A stretch of DNA of 32,519 nucleotides, taken from NCBI GenBank assembly GCA_000753455.2, contig LM994668.1, positions 30,754 through 63,272 of the forward strand, read 5' to 3'. This stretch comes from Clostridium jeddahitimonense. GTDB lineage: Bacteria; Bacillota; Clostridia; Clostridiales; Clostridiaceae. Below are positions 21,899 to 30,815 of this stretch, one piece after another. The notes beneath the pieces are model-generated. The model worked only from the letters and a program-made list of their open reading frames with translations. It was not told where the DNA came from and did no database searches. The translations under genes were made by a program, and so were the position numbers. Within the stretch, counting starts at the first letter, position 1, and every line of letters starts with the position of its first letter.

Positions 21899-22690
21899 CT
21901 ACAGCTTTACTATTTCGCTTGGATTATGTCTATTAGCCATACTTAAAATAATATCAGTCCCTATATTAACTCCATTAGTCGTTAATACATCAACAACTGT
22001 TTGATAAGCTAAATCTGGATGATTATTAGTATTACTTAAGTGGCCTAATATTATTTTCTTACCTAGTCCACCTTTTAATATATTAACTATCGCTTTTCCA
22101 CAATCTTCATTAGATAAATGTCCTATTTCACTTAAAATTCTTCTTTTTAAGTTATATGGATATGGTCCATATTCAACCATACTTACATCATGATTGCTTT
22201 CTAAAAGCATAACTTCTGAGTCCTTAATATTATCCCATATTTCTTTAGTAAATATTCCAAAATCAGTAGCTACGCTAGCTTGTTTATTACCTAGATTTAC
22301 CGTATATCCCACGGGAGCTGCTGCATCGTGTGGGATGTTGAAAGATTTAATGTCTAAATCCTTTATTGACACTACAGATCTTTTATCCATAACCTTTATA
22401 TTGTGTTCTTTTATCTTTCCAATACTTTTCTCCATAGCCTGCCATGTATTTCCCGGGGCATATATCGGTATATCATATTTTCTAGATAAAATACCTACCC
22501 CCTTAATATGGTCACTATGTTCATGTGTTATGAATATTCCATCGAGTTCATCTGCCTTTTGCCCAATACTCTTTAAGGCCTCATCTATCTTTTTTCCTGG
22601 TAGCCCAGCATCTATTAATATTTTAGCCTTATCAGATCCCACAAAAATACTGTTTCCACTACTTCCACTATATAATGAGCAAAATATCAT
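21899..22690 (-). CDS. WalJ/YycJ-like metallo-beta-lactamase-fold hydrolase
   Basis: A 263-residue MBL-fold protein. The metal motif is THEHSDH (H56, H58, D60, H61), followed by further ligands in IPHDAAAPVGYTV, ATDFG and LLESNHD, and GHLSNTNNHPD near the end. FCSLYSGSSGNSIFVGSDKA at the N-terminus is the WalJ/YycJ signature. WalJ proteins are exonuclease-like hydrolases linked to cell-wall and DNA-replication coordination; in many Firmicutes walJ is close to rlmH, as here. It starts at ATG 22690 behind GGGGGA. murA lies 14 bases upstream on the same strand, so murA, this gene and the CxxC mini-protein look like one operon. Confidence 0.93.
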   Translation of the reverse strand: MIFCSLYSGSSGNSIFVGSDKAKILIDAGLPGKKIDEALKSIGQKADELDGIFITHEHSDHIKGVGILSRKYDIPIYAPGNTWQAMEKSIGKIKEHNIKVMDKRSVVSIKDLDIKSFNIPHDAAAPVGYTVNLGNKQASVATDFGIFTKEIWDNIKDSEVMLLESNHDVSMVEYGPYPYNLKRRILSEIGHLSNEDCGKAIVNILKGGLGKKIILGHLSNTNNHPDLAYQTVVDVLTTNGVNIGTDIILSMANRHNPSEIVKL

Positions 22691-22704
22691 TTGTTTTCCC
22701 CCAA

Positions 22705-23964
22705 TTATCTATCTTCTCTTCTTATGTCAGCTCCTAAAGCTCTAAATTTATTTTCAATATGAGGATATCCTCTATCTATATGTTCTATATCAACTATTTC
22801 AGTTTCTCCATTAGCTATTAATCCAGCTATTACCATTGCAGCTCCTGCTCTTAAGTCAGTAGCTCTAACTCTGCATCCGGTTAAAGATTCAACACCATCT
22901 ATTATAGCGGTTCTTCCTTCAACCTTAATTACAGCACCCATCTTCTTTAGCTCATCTGTGTGCTTATGTCTATTTTCCCATATGCTTTCTACTATTAAAC
23001 TTCTACCTTCTGTTATGCTTAATAAAGTTGACATAGGTTGTTGTACATCTGTTGGGAATCCTGGATATGGAGCTGTCTTTACATTTACACCTTTTAAAGG
23101 CTTATCAACTGTAACTCTGATACTATCGTCTCCCTCTTCAACTATAGCTCCAACTTCAATAAGTTTTGCAGAAATTGACTCTAAGTGTTTTGGAATAACA
23201 TTAGTTATAGTTACATCACCTTTTGTTGCTGCTGCAGCTATCATAAATGTTCCTGCTTCTATTTGGTCTGGGATTACACTGTAATTACATCCAGTTAAAG
23301 ATTCAACACCTTTAATTCTTATAACATCTGTTCCAGCACCTTTTATATCAGCACCCATTGTGTTTAAGAAATTAGCTACATCTACTACGTGAGGTTCTTT
23401 TGCTACGTTTTCTAATGTGGTTGTTCCTTCAGCCATAGTAGCTGCTATCATTACGTTTATAGTAGCTCCTACTGAAACAACGTCAAAGAAAATACTTGCA
23501 CCATGTAACTCATCAGCTTCTACTGAAACTGCTCCATGCTCTATAGTTACTTTAGCACCTAAAGCTTCAAATCCTTTGATATGTTGATCTATTGGTCTAA
23601 CCCCTATAGGACATCCACCTGGAAGTTCAACCCTAGCTTTTTTAAATCTAGCTAATAGGGATCCTATAAAATAATAAGATGCTCTCATTCTTCTCACATC
23701 TTCTGTGCATGCATTTACAGTTGTTATATCAGTAGCATCTATTTCTAAAGTATTATTATTGATTTTGTTTACAGTACACCCTAGACCTGCTAATATTCTT
23801 TCTAAACAATGTACGTCTTCTATATCTGGTATATTATCAATAATACACTTTTGATTACTGGCTAAAACTGCTGCTGGTAAAATGGCAACTGCTGCATTTT
23901 TAGCACCATTTATTTCAACAGATCCTCTTAAGGCATTGCCTCCATTTATAATTAAAGTTTCCAT
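22705..23964 (-). CDS. murA: UDP-N-acetylglucosamine 1-carboxyvinyltransferase
   Basis: A 419-residue enolpyruvyl transferase that adds phosphoenolpyruvate to UDP-GlcNAc, the first committed step of peptidoglycan synthesis in the cytoplasm. An upstream in-frame GTG (23973) is possible, but ATG 23964 has the better spacing from AAGGGTG, gives the length of E. coli MurA, and places the catalytic Lys22-Asn23 (NGAKNAA) at their usual numbers. The catalytic-loop cysteine, target of fosfomycin, is Cys118 in [11 protein letters not shown]. Other family segments: [67 protein letters not shown]. It is the first gene of a probable operon with the WalJ-like gene. Confidence 0.98.
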   Translation of the reverse strand: METLIINGGNALRGSVEINGAKNAAVAILPAAVLASNQKCIIDNIPDIEDVHCLERILAGLGCTVNKINNNTLEIDATDITTVNACTEDVRRMRASYYFIGSLLARFKKARVELPGGCPIGVRPIDQHIKGFEALGAKVTIEHGAVSVEADELHGASIFFDVVSVGATINVMIAATMAEGTTTLENVAKEPHVVDVANFLNTMGADIKGAGTDVIRIKGVESLTGCNYSVIPDQIEAGTFMIAAAATKGDVTITNVIPKHLESISAKLIEVGAIVEEGDDSIRVTVDKPLKGVNVKTAPYPGFPTDVQQPMSTLLSITEGRSLIVESIWENRHKHTDELKKMGAVIKVEGRTAIIDGVESLTGCRVRATDLRAGAAMVIAGLIANGETEIVDIEHIDRGYPHIENKFRALGADIRREDR

Positions 23965-24173
23965 CCTATTCACCCTTATCTATCTTTATATACATTAATC
24001 TATCCTATTTTTCATAAAATTATCCAAAAAATCTCTTTAGAGGCAATTTTTTAACTACCCCTCTTTTAAGTTGACCTCATTTATTATATCATAAAGTAAT
24101 AAGGTGTTAATAGGTTTTTTTCTTCCAAAATCCTTTATTTTCACCTTATCTCACATATTAATGAATATATTGT

Positions 24174-24203
24174 TTGAAAACTTATATACTAATATGATAT
24201 AAT
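24174..24203 (+). promoter_or_regulatory. Promoter of the LigT-like gene
   Basis: TTGAAA (24174-24179) and TATAAT (24198-24203), 18 bases apart, end 42 bases before the start codon. A good sigma-A match in the divergent gap after murA. Confidence 0.6.
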
Positions 24204-24245
24204 TTTTAGAAAGTATATACAAATTTTTACTTGCGAGGTTATAAT

Positions 24246-24779
24246 ATGAAATATTATCTTGTTGCATTATTCGATGATGAATCATACAAAAACTTAAGCC
24301 CTGTACAAAGAAATTTATCAAAAAAATACAGAGCTAATAGGAACTCTCCAATTCCATATATTCCATTAGAGGTTTTAGAGAATCCGAATGTAGATAAGCT
24401 TAATGTAGTTATTGATAAAATAATTAAGCCTTATAAGCATTTCAAAGTAGAGGTTTCTTCAAAAGTTAGTATTTGTGATTCTAATAAGACATTAAACTTA
24501 AAGATCGAAGATGTTGGATATATTAAAAGATTAAATAGACTATTATCTGATAACCTTCAATTACATGGATTTAATGTTAAAGGAATTGAAACTGATGAAA
24601 ATTTACAGCTTACTTTAGCTAATGTAAATTATAATAACAAAGACAATAAAAGAGTTATTAATCCATTAGATTCAAGATTTAACCTTTCAACGCTAAAGGT
24701 AAATAGATTAGAGTTATGGAAAATATCTAATACTAGAAGAGAAACATTAATTCAAACATATCCTTTAAAAGACTTTTAA
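24246..24779 (+). CDS. LigT/2'-5' RNA ligase-like protein lacking the HxT motifs
   Basis: A 177-residue protein with the layout of 2H phosphoesterases (LigT, cyclic phosphodiesterases): an N-terminal strand MKYYLVALFDDESYKNLSPV, a middle IIKPYKHFKVEVSSKVSI, the strand LQLTLANVNY and the C-terminal LSTLKVNRLELWKIS, the usual last strand (VxxLxLxxS). The two catalytic HxT/S motifs are not visible: where they would be expected the sequence reads YIPL (about residue 38) and LQLTL (about residue 120), each without His. Activity is therefore doubtful and it may be a binding protein. The start is ATG 24246, preceded by GAGGTT; an in-frame TTG at 24231 is rejected. Homology is by eye. Confidence 0.6.
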   Translation: MKYYLVALFDDESYKNLSPVQRNLSKKYRANRNSPIPYIPLEVLENPNVDKLNVVIDKIIKPYKHFKVEVSSKVSICDSNKTLNLKIEDVGYIKRLNRLLSDNLQLHGFNVKGIETDENLQLTLANVNYNNKDNKRVINPLDSRFNLSTLKVNRLELWKISNTRRETLIQTYPLKDF

Positions 24780-24797
24780 TTTTCTTTATTAGCTTTT

Positions 24798-24833
24798 AAG
24801 CATTGACTTATAAAAATAGTCAATGCTTTTTTT
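24798..24833 (+). terminator. Terminator of the LigT-like gene
   Basis: An 11-bp stem (24798-24808 with 24818-24828) followed by T9. Confidence 0.9.
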
Positions 24834-24931
24834 ATAAAAATTTATTTTTTTGTATTCGTTTACCAACCTTTTCAAGAATCAATTCTTTCTGTAAAATATA
24901 TTATATTATAATCCTAATTGGGAGGTTATTT

Positions 24932-25390
24932 ATGAATATTTCATCTTTAGTTGAATCACAACTAGAAAAAAATAAGCAAATTTTAATAAACCATGAGCTT
25001 CCTGAATATAAGCTTTGGGTTAGGAAACATCTTGAACTACATGTAAAGCTAGGTTCAATTGCTGAAGAAACTAAGTGTTATACTTACTTAGAAAACTCTT
25101 CTTCAAGCTTAAATAAAGACATTATCTTTAAAAAATATATTGATTTTCTTGCTCATATAATTAGCTTAGGATTATATAGAGAATATATAACAGATTATGA
25201 AGTACAACTAAAACCAAATGATTACTGCTTAAGTGATCAATTCTTAAATTTATATATAGATATAAATGATTTAATAGTATCAACATCTTCTGATCACTTC
25301 TTAACTTTATTAGAAGATACTTTAAGCTTAGGAGTAACACTTGGTTATTCTGAGGAAGATGTAAAAAATTCATTTATTTATAGAGATTAG
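24932..25390 (+). CDS. Dimeric dUTPase-like protein with altered metal site
   Basis: A 152-residue helical protein. Residues 33-55 (LELHVKLGSIAEETKCYTYL) align with the dUTPase_2 (dimeric dUTPase, MazG superfamily) segment LQVELGELANETRCFKFW, and KKYIDFLAHIISLGL aligns with EEYVDGLHFLLSLGI. The family's magnesium ligands are ExxE in the first helix and ExxD in the second; here they read KxxS and KxxD, so three of the four acids are lost. The fold is probable, while dUTP hydrolysis is doubtful. The start is ATG 24932 behind GGGAGG; an open frame further upstream is not used. It is monocistronic and ends in a hairpin. Confidence 0.7.
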   Translation: MNISSLVESQLEKNKQILINHELPEYKLWVRKHLELHVKLGSIAEETKCYTYLENSSSSLNKDIIFKKYIDFLAHIISLGLYREYITDYEVQLKPNDYCLSDQFLNLYIDINDLIVSTSSDHFLTLLEDTLSLGVTLGYSEEDVKNSFIYRD

Positions 25391-25394
25391 TATT

Positions 25395-25422
25395 AAGAAA
25401 CTCATAAGAGTTTCTTTTTTTT
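25395..25422 (+). terminator. Terminator of the dUTPase-like gene
   Basis: A 9-bp stem (25395-25403 with 25408-25416) running into T8. Confidence 0.9.
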
Positions 25423-25478
25423 ATATAATTATATAATTTTCCCATTAATTTCACATAATATCTTTGAGGTGATTATTA

Positions 25479-25910
25479 ATGATTGGATTTATATGTGCTA
25501 TTATTTCTGGCATATCAATGACTATTCAAGGAGTATTTAATACTAGGCTAAATGAAAAGATAGGTTCGTGGGAAACAACTACATTAGTTCAAGCAACTGG
25601 CTTAGCTCTAGCACTAATAATTTTATGTTTCTGCAGAAAAGGTGATTTTGGCGCTATAAAAGATGTTAATAAGCTCTATCTTTTAGGTGGGTTTATAGGC
25701 GTAGTTATTACCTATACTGTTATGGTTAGTATAGGTTCATTAGGAACTACTCTTGGTATTGGAACTATTTTAGTTGCTCAATTAGCTTCTGCTGGACTTA
25801 TAGACTACTTCGGCCTATTTGGTTCAGAAAAAAGTAGTTTCGGATTAAGCCAAATAATAGGAGTAGTAGTTATGATTGCAGGTATTGTAATCTTTAAATG
25901 GAAACATTAA
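25479..25910 (+). CDS. YdcZ/DUF606-family membrane transporter
   Basis: A 143-residue integral membrane protein of the DMT superfamily (DUF606, YdcZ). Four or five hydrophobic helices: about 2-20, 36-51, 68-86, 90-110 and 122-139. The conserved N-terminus reads ISGISMTIQGVFNTRLNEKI, and FGLFGSEKSSFGLSQIIGVV is the family's loop before the last helix (pattern D.FGLFG). Members have one half-repeat and must form dimers; substrates are mostly unknown. It starts at ATG 25479 behind GAGGTGAT and ends in its own terminator. Confidence 0.9.
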   Translation: MIGFICAIISGISMTIQGVFNTRLNEKIGSWETTTLVQATGLALALIILCFCRKGDFGAIKDVNKLYLLGGFIGVVITYTVMVSIGSLGTTLGIGTILVAQLASAGLIDYFGLFGSEKSSFGLSQIIGVVVMIAGIVIFKWKH

Positions 25911-25940
25911 AAAAGTGCGAAGTTTGCTTCGCACTTTTTT
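25911..25940 (+). terminator. Terminator of the YdcZ-type gene
   Basis: A perfect 12-bp stem (25911-25922 with 25927-25938, TTTG loop) and T-tract, directly after the stop codon. Confidence 0.92.
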
Positions 25941-26010
25941 CTTTTCTTAATTAACAAAAACAGCTTCCTTTTTATACTATATAATGTGGATTAATTTTAA
26001 GGAGTTTTTT

Positions 26011-27204
26011 ATGTTCTCTTTAAATAAAAAACTAGACTCTAACCTGAAAAATTATATGAAATTTAATTCTTCTAGGAGTTATAGGGTTTTAATTAAATGT
26101 AGAAACTTTCAAGATTCTATTGAAAAAAGAATCTCATCATATAAAGGAACTGTAATAAGAAATATTAATATTGATAACATTGTCTGCGCTCTTTTAAACT
26201 CAAAATCTATAAATAGGTTATTGGAATATCCAGAAGTTGAATATATATGTTTAGATCAATTTGTTAATCTTTGTGGAATAAGTGTGCAAGCTGCTAACAG
26301 GGTTAGGTTGGCTAATACTATAAATGCTTCTGGTAGAGGGGTAGGGATCGGAGTAATTGACTCAGGAGTATACCCTCACCGTGACTTAACTACACCATTT
26401 AATAGAATATCGACCTTTTCTGACTTAATTAATGGTCTAACATATCCATACGATGATAATGGACATGGCACATGTACTTGTGGAGTTATAGCTGGAAATG
26501 GTGAATCCTCTAATGGAATATATAAAGGTATTGCTCCATACTCAGATCTTCATGTTATAAAAGCATTTGATAGATTAGGAAAAGGCTATGTATCCGATGT
26601 GCTATATGCTATAAATGAACTGATTACTATAAGTACTAAGTATAATATAAAAATTTTATGTTTACCCTTTGAAAGCTTAAGTCATGATAAGTTTATATTT
26701 TCACTTTTTGATAAGATGTTAAAACGAGCTGTTGATTCTGGGATAACTCCTATTCTTCCTAGTGGAAGTAATATTATTGAAGGATCTATTATGGGAATAG
26801 CTTTAAGTAAAAATGCTATTACTGTAAGTGGATTAGATACAACTTCTAGAACAGCTCCTTATGAGTATTCATCTACAGGTGCTCCTAAAAAAGACTCTAA
26901 ACCTAACTTTTGTGCTGCCTGTGTTGATGTTGTCTCTCTAAATTGTAATACTTCATATATATCTGAAAAAAATAATACCAAAATATATGCCCCAAAACTT
27001 TCATCTTCTTATACAAGTTTTAGCGGAACTTCTATATCTGCAGCATATATTGCTGGTATATGTGCCTTATTATACGAACTTAATCCAACACTATCCTTTG
27101 ATGATATAGTATCTATGCTAATAGCATCGTCAGATAGCTTAGATTTACCGATTAATGTCCAAGGCGAGGGATGTGTAAATTTAAATAAATTATTTAAAAA
27201 GTAA
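26011..27204 (+). CDS. Subtilisin-like serine protease (S8 family)
   Basis: A 397-residue protease. Residues 1-90 resemble an I9-type pro-domain (SYRVLIKCRNFQDSIEKRIS; LLEYPEVEYICLDQFV), and the catalytic domain follows with Asp117 (GIGVIDSGVYPHRDL), His152 (NGHGTCTCGVIAGNG) and Ser341 (FSGTSISAAYIAGI). The oxyanion-hole asparagine normally in A-A-G-N appears as S-G-S (251-253), with Asn254 beside it. There is no signal peptide, so it probably acts inside the cell or spore mother cell. Eight or more cysteines are unusual for a subtilase. The start is ATG 26011 behind AAGGAG; an in-frame ATG at 25984 has no ribosome site. The substrate is unknown. Confidence 0.9.
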   Translation: MFSLNKKLDSNLKNYMKFNSSRSYRVLIKCRNFQDSIEKRISSYKGTVIRNINIDNIVCALLNSKSINRLLEYPEVEYICLDQFVNLCGISVQAANRVRLANTINASGRGVGIGVIDSGVYPHRDLTTPFNRISTFSDLINGLTYPYDDNGHGTCTCGVIAGNGESSNGIYKGIAPYSDLHVIKAFDRLGKGYVSDVLYAINELITISTKYNIKILCLPFESLSHDKFIFSLFDKMLKRAVDSGITPILPSGSNIIEGSIMGIALSKNAITVSGLDTTSRTAPYEYSSTGAPKKDSKPNFCAACVDVVSLNCNTSYISEKNNTKIYAPKLSSSYTSFSGTSISAAYIAGICALLYELNPTLSFDDIVSMLIASSDSLDLPINVQGEGCVNLNKLFKK

Positions 27205-27230
27205 AAGTGCTATAAAGCACTTTTACTTTT
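27197..27230. terminator. Bidirectional terminator between protease and peptidase genes
   Basis: A perfect 15-bp stem (27197-27211 with 27216-27230, loop ATAA). It overlaps the end of both convergent genes: the TAA of the protease lies in its left arm and the last codons of the M23 gene in its right arm. Confidence 0.88.
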
Positions 27231-28410
27231 GGACTATATAATTAAGAGGGTTTACAGGTGCATCGTCTATTCTTAATTCAAAATGTAAATGAGGTCCAGT
27301 ACTATATCCAGTACTTCCTACAGCACCTATTATCTCTCCTTTTTTCACTTCTTGATTTGGCGATACGTATATCTCACTCAAATGGGCATAATATGTTTTC
27401 ATATCATCACTATGCTGAACTATAACTAAATTTCCATATCCCCCATCATTATATCCAGCAAAGATTACCTCTCCGTCAAAAGAAGCAATTATATCTTCTC
27501 CTTGATTTTCAGCTATATCTAGTCCCTTATGATATGAATTAACTCTCTCTTCTCCATAATATGATGATATATATCCACCTTCTACAGGTCTAGTCAAAAA
27601 TGTTACTCCATCATAATATGGATTCTTACTTCCTTTATGTACTACTGTAGTTACAGGCTCTACTAATATATTTTCGTTTAATACTGTTTCTTCAGTCTTC
27701 GTAAGACCTTCGTATATAACTTCCTTATATACTTCCTTTTTACCATCTTCCCCTTGCATAACTACTTCTTCACCCATATATATACTACTATCTTCTTCTA
27801 CCCTAACTGGCGACTCTATAACCTCTTCTTCAAATGTTCTCAAACTTAATTCTAGATCTAATAAATTTTTATTTACTATAGATGCTTCATAAATTTCTTT
27901 AGATATTTCACTACTCTCACTCAGTTGGCATAGTTTTAGTTCAGTAGGAGTTGTTTTTATATTTCCATTTATCTTCATATAAGATATATCTTCAATATTT
28001 ACTCCTAATTCTCTTATATAACTTTCACATACACTTTTAATTATAGTATCCTTTTCTTGTGCACTTAGCACATATCCAAAAACATTATTATCTACTGTTA
28101 TAGCAAAGCCATTAACATTTCTATTTATATTCTCTATATTTACATTTGAGTTTTTGCTATTTAAATTAACAATATTATTATAAGTGTTAGAAACACTTAT
28201 TGAATTTGCCAGATATACATCTTTAGATACTTCTTGTGAGAGCTCACTTGAATCATCAATAACATTTATGCATTGAATTGTTTTAGTATTTCCGTATATC
28301 TTATAACCTTTAGTAATTCCTCCTATAAGAAATAACAATATTGTTAATAGTATTAAGGATAAAGTGTTTTTTATTATAACACACTTCTCATCCTTCTTCT
28401 GCGAGTACAT
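27223..28410 (-). CDS. Membrane-anchored G5-M23 peptidoglycan endopeptidase
   Basis: A 395-residue protein. One membrane helix (about 13-33) near the N-terminus anchors it with the rest outside. A helical middle (about 55-200) is followed by a G5 domain (about 205-262, EEVVMQGEDGKKEVYKEVIY through VHKGSK) and a C-terminal M23 (LytM) domain with zinc ligands His294 and Asp298 (SYHKGLDIA), His343 (YYAHLSEI) and the HLHF motif (GPHLHFEL, second His at 376). It would cut peptide cross-links of peptidoglycan. G5-M23 proteins are common in spore-formers. The start is ATG 28410; an in-frame GTG at 28422 falls in the ribosome site (GAGGAG). Confidence 0.92.
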   Translation of the reverse strand: MYSQKKDEKCVIIKNTLSLILLTILLFLIGGITKGYKIYGNTKTIQCINVIDDSSELSQEVSKDVYLANSISVSNTYNNIVNLNSKNSNVNIENINRNVNGFAITVDNNVFGYVLSAQEKDTIIKSVCESYIRELGVNIEDISYMKINGNIKTTPTELKLCQLSESSEISKEIYEASIVNKNLLDLELSLRTFEEEVIESPVRVEEDSSIYMGEEVVMQGEDGKKEVYKEVIYEGLTKTEETVLNENILVEPVTTVVHKGSKNPYYDGVTFLTRPVEGGYISSYYGEERVNSYHKGLDIAENQGEDIIASFDGEVIFAGYNDGGYGNLVIVQHSDDMKTYYAHLSEIYVSPNQEVKKGEIIGAVGSTGYSTGPHLHFELRIDDAPVNPLNYIVQK

Positions 28411-28508
28411 TTTTTTTACCACTCCTCTTTTTTCTAGTTTTATTTACAACATTTTTTAATTTTCCCAAGAACTAAAATAATATACACATCATTTCTTCAA
28501 TTGTTATG

Positions 28509-28537
28509 TTGAGGGTTGATATCACCTTTGTTATAAT
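28509..28537 (+). promoter_or_regulatory. Promoter of the helicase-loader genes
   Basis: TTGAGG (28509-28514) and TATAAT (28532-28537) are 17 bases apart and about 40 bases before the DnaD-like start. A good sigma-A match. Confidence 0.6.
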
Positions 28538-28578
28538 TAGCTTAAAGGTAATAGAACCAAGAAAGGTAGAGAATATTT

Positions 28579-29574
28579 ATGAGCACATTTATGCTAAAAA
28601 ATAAACAATTAGACTTTACTCCTGTTAGTAATATATTTATAGAAAAATATATGCCTAAAGCTCGTGGAGAATTTATTAAGGTGTATCTATTAATGCTTAA
28701 ATATAATACTTGTGGCGAAATGGGTGTAACATCATCAATATTAGCTACTTCATTAAATTTGCTTGAATCTGATGTGTTAAACGCCTTAAACTATTGGAAC
28801 GATGAAGGATTAATAAAACTAATTCCTATTGATAAAATGGGAAATTTCAATATTGAATTTGTTGATTTAGTTAAAGAATCAAAATCTCAAAGCAAAGAAA
28901 TAAACTTACTTCAAGCCTTAAATAAGAACTCAACTAAAGATATGTTAAATGATATCGAAAGACTTTTGGGAAGACCTCTATCCCCTAAAGAAATGACTAC
29001 TTATTTAAGTTGGCAAGATGATTTCAACTTTTCATCAGAATTAATACTAATTCTTTTTGAATATTGCGTATCTCGTGGAAAAAGCGATTATAGATATATA
29101 GAAAAAGTAGCAATAGCTTGGAAAGATATGAATATTTCTACTATTGAAGAAGCTCAAAATTATATAAAGAGAACTGAAGATAAATGGATAAAAATTAGAC
29201 ATATATTAAATTACTTAGGCATTAAAAACCCTGAATTAATGAAGCCTCAAGAAGATATGCTAGATAAATGGATAAATGATTTTAATTTCCCTCTAGACGT
29301 TATAGAAAAGGCTTGTAATATATGCTTTCAACGTCTAAATAGGGCTGATTTTAAATATATCGATGGAATCTTATCTAATTGGAATAAAAATAACCTAAAA
29401 ACAATTGCTGCTATTGAAGAAAAAGATTCAAAACCTTCTACTGCTATTCAAGGAAAAGGAAATTATACTAGTAATAATAGTAAAAGATTTACTGGTCAAA
29501 ATATTAATAACAAATCATCTAAAGATTATGATGATTTAGAAAAAGAACTTTTAGGATGGTATAACAATGATTAA
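28579..29574 (+). CDS. DnaD-domain replication protein
   Basis: A 331-residue protein with an N-terminal winged-helix DnaD-like domain (about 1-100, FIEKYMPKARGEFIKVYLLM and a helix-turn-helix) and two C-terminal DnaD (DDBH2) repeats (about 118-200 and 208-280), each ending in the YxxxI..W motif (YRYIEKVAIAWKDMNI; FKYIDGILSNWNKNNL). The tail is polar and Asn/Lys-rich. It would remodel origin DNA and help load the replicative helicase at initiation and restart. It overlaps the next gene by 8 bases, so the two are translationally coupled. It starts at ATG 28579 behind AAGGTAGAG. Confidence 0.92.
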   Translation: MSTFMLKNKQLDFTPVSNIFIEKYMPKARGEFIKVYLLMLKYNTCGEMGVTSSILATSLNLLESDVLNALNYWNDEGLIKLIPIDKMGNFNIEFVDLVKESKSQSKEINLLQALNKNSTKDMLNDIERLLGRPLSPKEMTTYLSWQDDFNFSSELILILFEYCVSRGKSDYRYIEKVAIAWKDMNISTIEEAQNYIKRTEDKWIKIRHILNYLGIKNPELMKPQEDMLDKWINDFNFPLDVIEKACNICFQRLNRADFKYIDGILSNWNKNNLKTIAAIEEKDSKPSTAIQGKGNYTSNNSKRFTGQNINNKSSKDYDDLEKELLGWYNND

Positions 29575-30556
29575 GGGATATCAAGAAAAATTAATGAATA
29601 TTTATGAAAAAATACGAGAAAATGAAAATCGTAATTTAAAAAATAGAAAAAAAGAAATTCTTCAAAAAGCTCCTGAGATAATTGAATTAGATAATACTAT
29701 TCAAAAACTTTCATTAGCTTTGCCTATGGCAATATTAAAAGGTGGCTCTGAAGCTGACCTAGATAATATTAAAGCAGATATACAAGAGCTTAGAAAGCAA
29801 AAATATGAGCTATTAACCTCTTATGGATATCCTGTTGATTACCTAAATCTTCATTATCAGTGCGCTAAATGTCAAGATACTGGATATATAGGAACTCAAA
29901 GATGTAAGTGCTTTAAGAATAAGCTAGTAAACTTATATTACGAAACTTCTAAACTATCAAATAACTTAGCTACTTGCAATTTTAATAATTTTGATATAAG
30001 ACTGTTTTCTCCTGAAAATGATGGGAATTATAAAAATTCTCAACGTAAAAACATGGAGAAGATTTACGAATTCGTAAGAGGTGGTTATTTACCTAATTTC
30101 GATAATGATAATACTAATTTATTATTTTATGGAGAGTCAGGCAATGGTAAGACATTCTTATCTTGGTGTATAGCTAAAGAATTATTAGATAAAGGATATT
30201 TAGTTATATATAAAACTTCTAATGATTTAATAAGAGATTTAAGAGAAATAACATTTAATAATAACTATATGCTTGAAGATTTATTAATAAACTGCGACTT
30301 ATTAATAATAGATGACTTAGGCGCAGAACAAGTAACCGACTTTTCTACTAATGAATTATTTAATTTAATCAATAAGAAGCTATTAAATAATAAGAAGATG
30401 ATTATATCAACGAATTTAAATCTTCCTGATATAGAAAAGAGTTATACAACTAGAGTCTATTCTCGTTTAGTTGGTAATTTTACGTTCTTTAAGTTTTACG
30501 GTAATGATGTTAGAATAAAACTTAATCTTGCAAGAATGAGATCTCAACAACAATAA
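29567..30556 (+). CDS. DnaC/DnaI-like helicase loader ATPase
   Basis: A 329-residue AAA+ ATPase. The N-terminal helical region (1-95) is followed by a zinc site with C99, C102, C113 and C115 (YQCAKCQDTGYIGTQRCKCF), then Walker A GESGNGKT (189-196), Walker B LLIIDD (245-250) in DLLIIDDLGAEQVTDFSTNE, sensor 1 ISTNLN and the arginine finger region TTRVYSRLVGN. This is the DnaI arrangement of Firmicutes: the zinc domain binds the helicase and the AAA+ domain loads it on single-stranded DNA. It overlaps the DnaD-type gene by 8 bases and ends in a large hairpin. Confidence 0.95.
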   Translation: MIKGYQEKLMNIYEKIRENENRNLKNRKKEILQKAPEIIELDNTIQKLSLALPMAILKGGSEADLDNIKADIQELRKQKYELLTSYGYPVDYLNLHYQCAKCQDTGYIGTQRCKCFKNKLVNLYYETSKLSNNLATCNFNNFDIRLFSPENDGNYKNSQRKNMEKIYEFVRGGYLPNFDNDNTNLLFYGESGNGKTFLSWCIAKELLDKGYLVIYKTSNDLIRDLREITFNNNYMLEDLLINCDLLIIDDLGAEQVTDFSTNELFNLINKKLLNNKKMIISTNLNLPDIEKSYTTRVYSRLVGNFTFFKFYGNDVRIKLNLARMRSQQQ

Positions 30557-30569
30557 ATTAATTTAATAT

Positions 30570-30640
30570 AAAAATACACTTTACTTCTTGATATTAATAA
30601 TAAAATTTCTATTATTAATTGAAGTAAAGTGTATTTTTTA
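30570..30640 (+). terminator. Terminator of the helicase-loader operon
   Basis: An 18-bp outer stem (30570-30587 with 30621-30638) with an AT-rich inner loop and T6. Confidence 0.85.
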
Positions 30641-30673
30641 TAATCAAATATTTTTACTACATAATATTAATTA

Positions 30674-30705
30674 CACAAAAAAAACTCTAGAATAATCTAG
30701 AGTTT
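30674..30705 (-). terminator. Terminator of the tRNA array
   Basis: A perfect 10-bp stem (30682-30691 with 30696-30705) followed by T8 on the minus strand, two bases after the CCA end of tRNA-Thr. It closes the whole minus-strand array. Confidence 0.92.
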
Positions 30706-30707
30706 CA

Positions 30708-30782
30708 TGGAGCTGGTGATCGGAGTCGAACCAACAACCTGCTGATTACAAGTCAGCTGCTCTGCCATTGAGCCACACCAGC
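30708..30782 (-). tRNA. tRNA-Thr(TGT)
   Basis: 75 bases including the encoded CCA (30708-30710). Acceptor stem GCTGGTG/CACCAGC; the anticodon loop CTTGTAA gives TGT, decoding ACA. It is the last tRNA of the array in transcription order and the only one not in the 290-bp repeat. Confidence 0.97.
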
Positions 30783-30815
30783 ATAAATATTTTATATTTT
30801 AACGCCAAAAAAAAT

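Noticed and set aside
22194..22745. 183-codon plus-strand ORF opposite the WalJ-like gene
   Set aside because: It is the antisense shadow of a well-supported gene; the same holds for the plus-strand ORFs opposite the recombinase, regulator, rlmH, LUD, SEC-C and murA genes.
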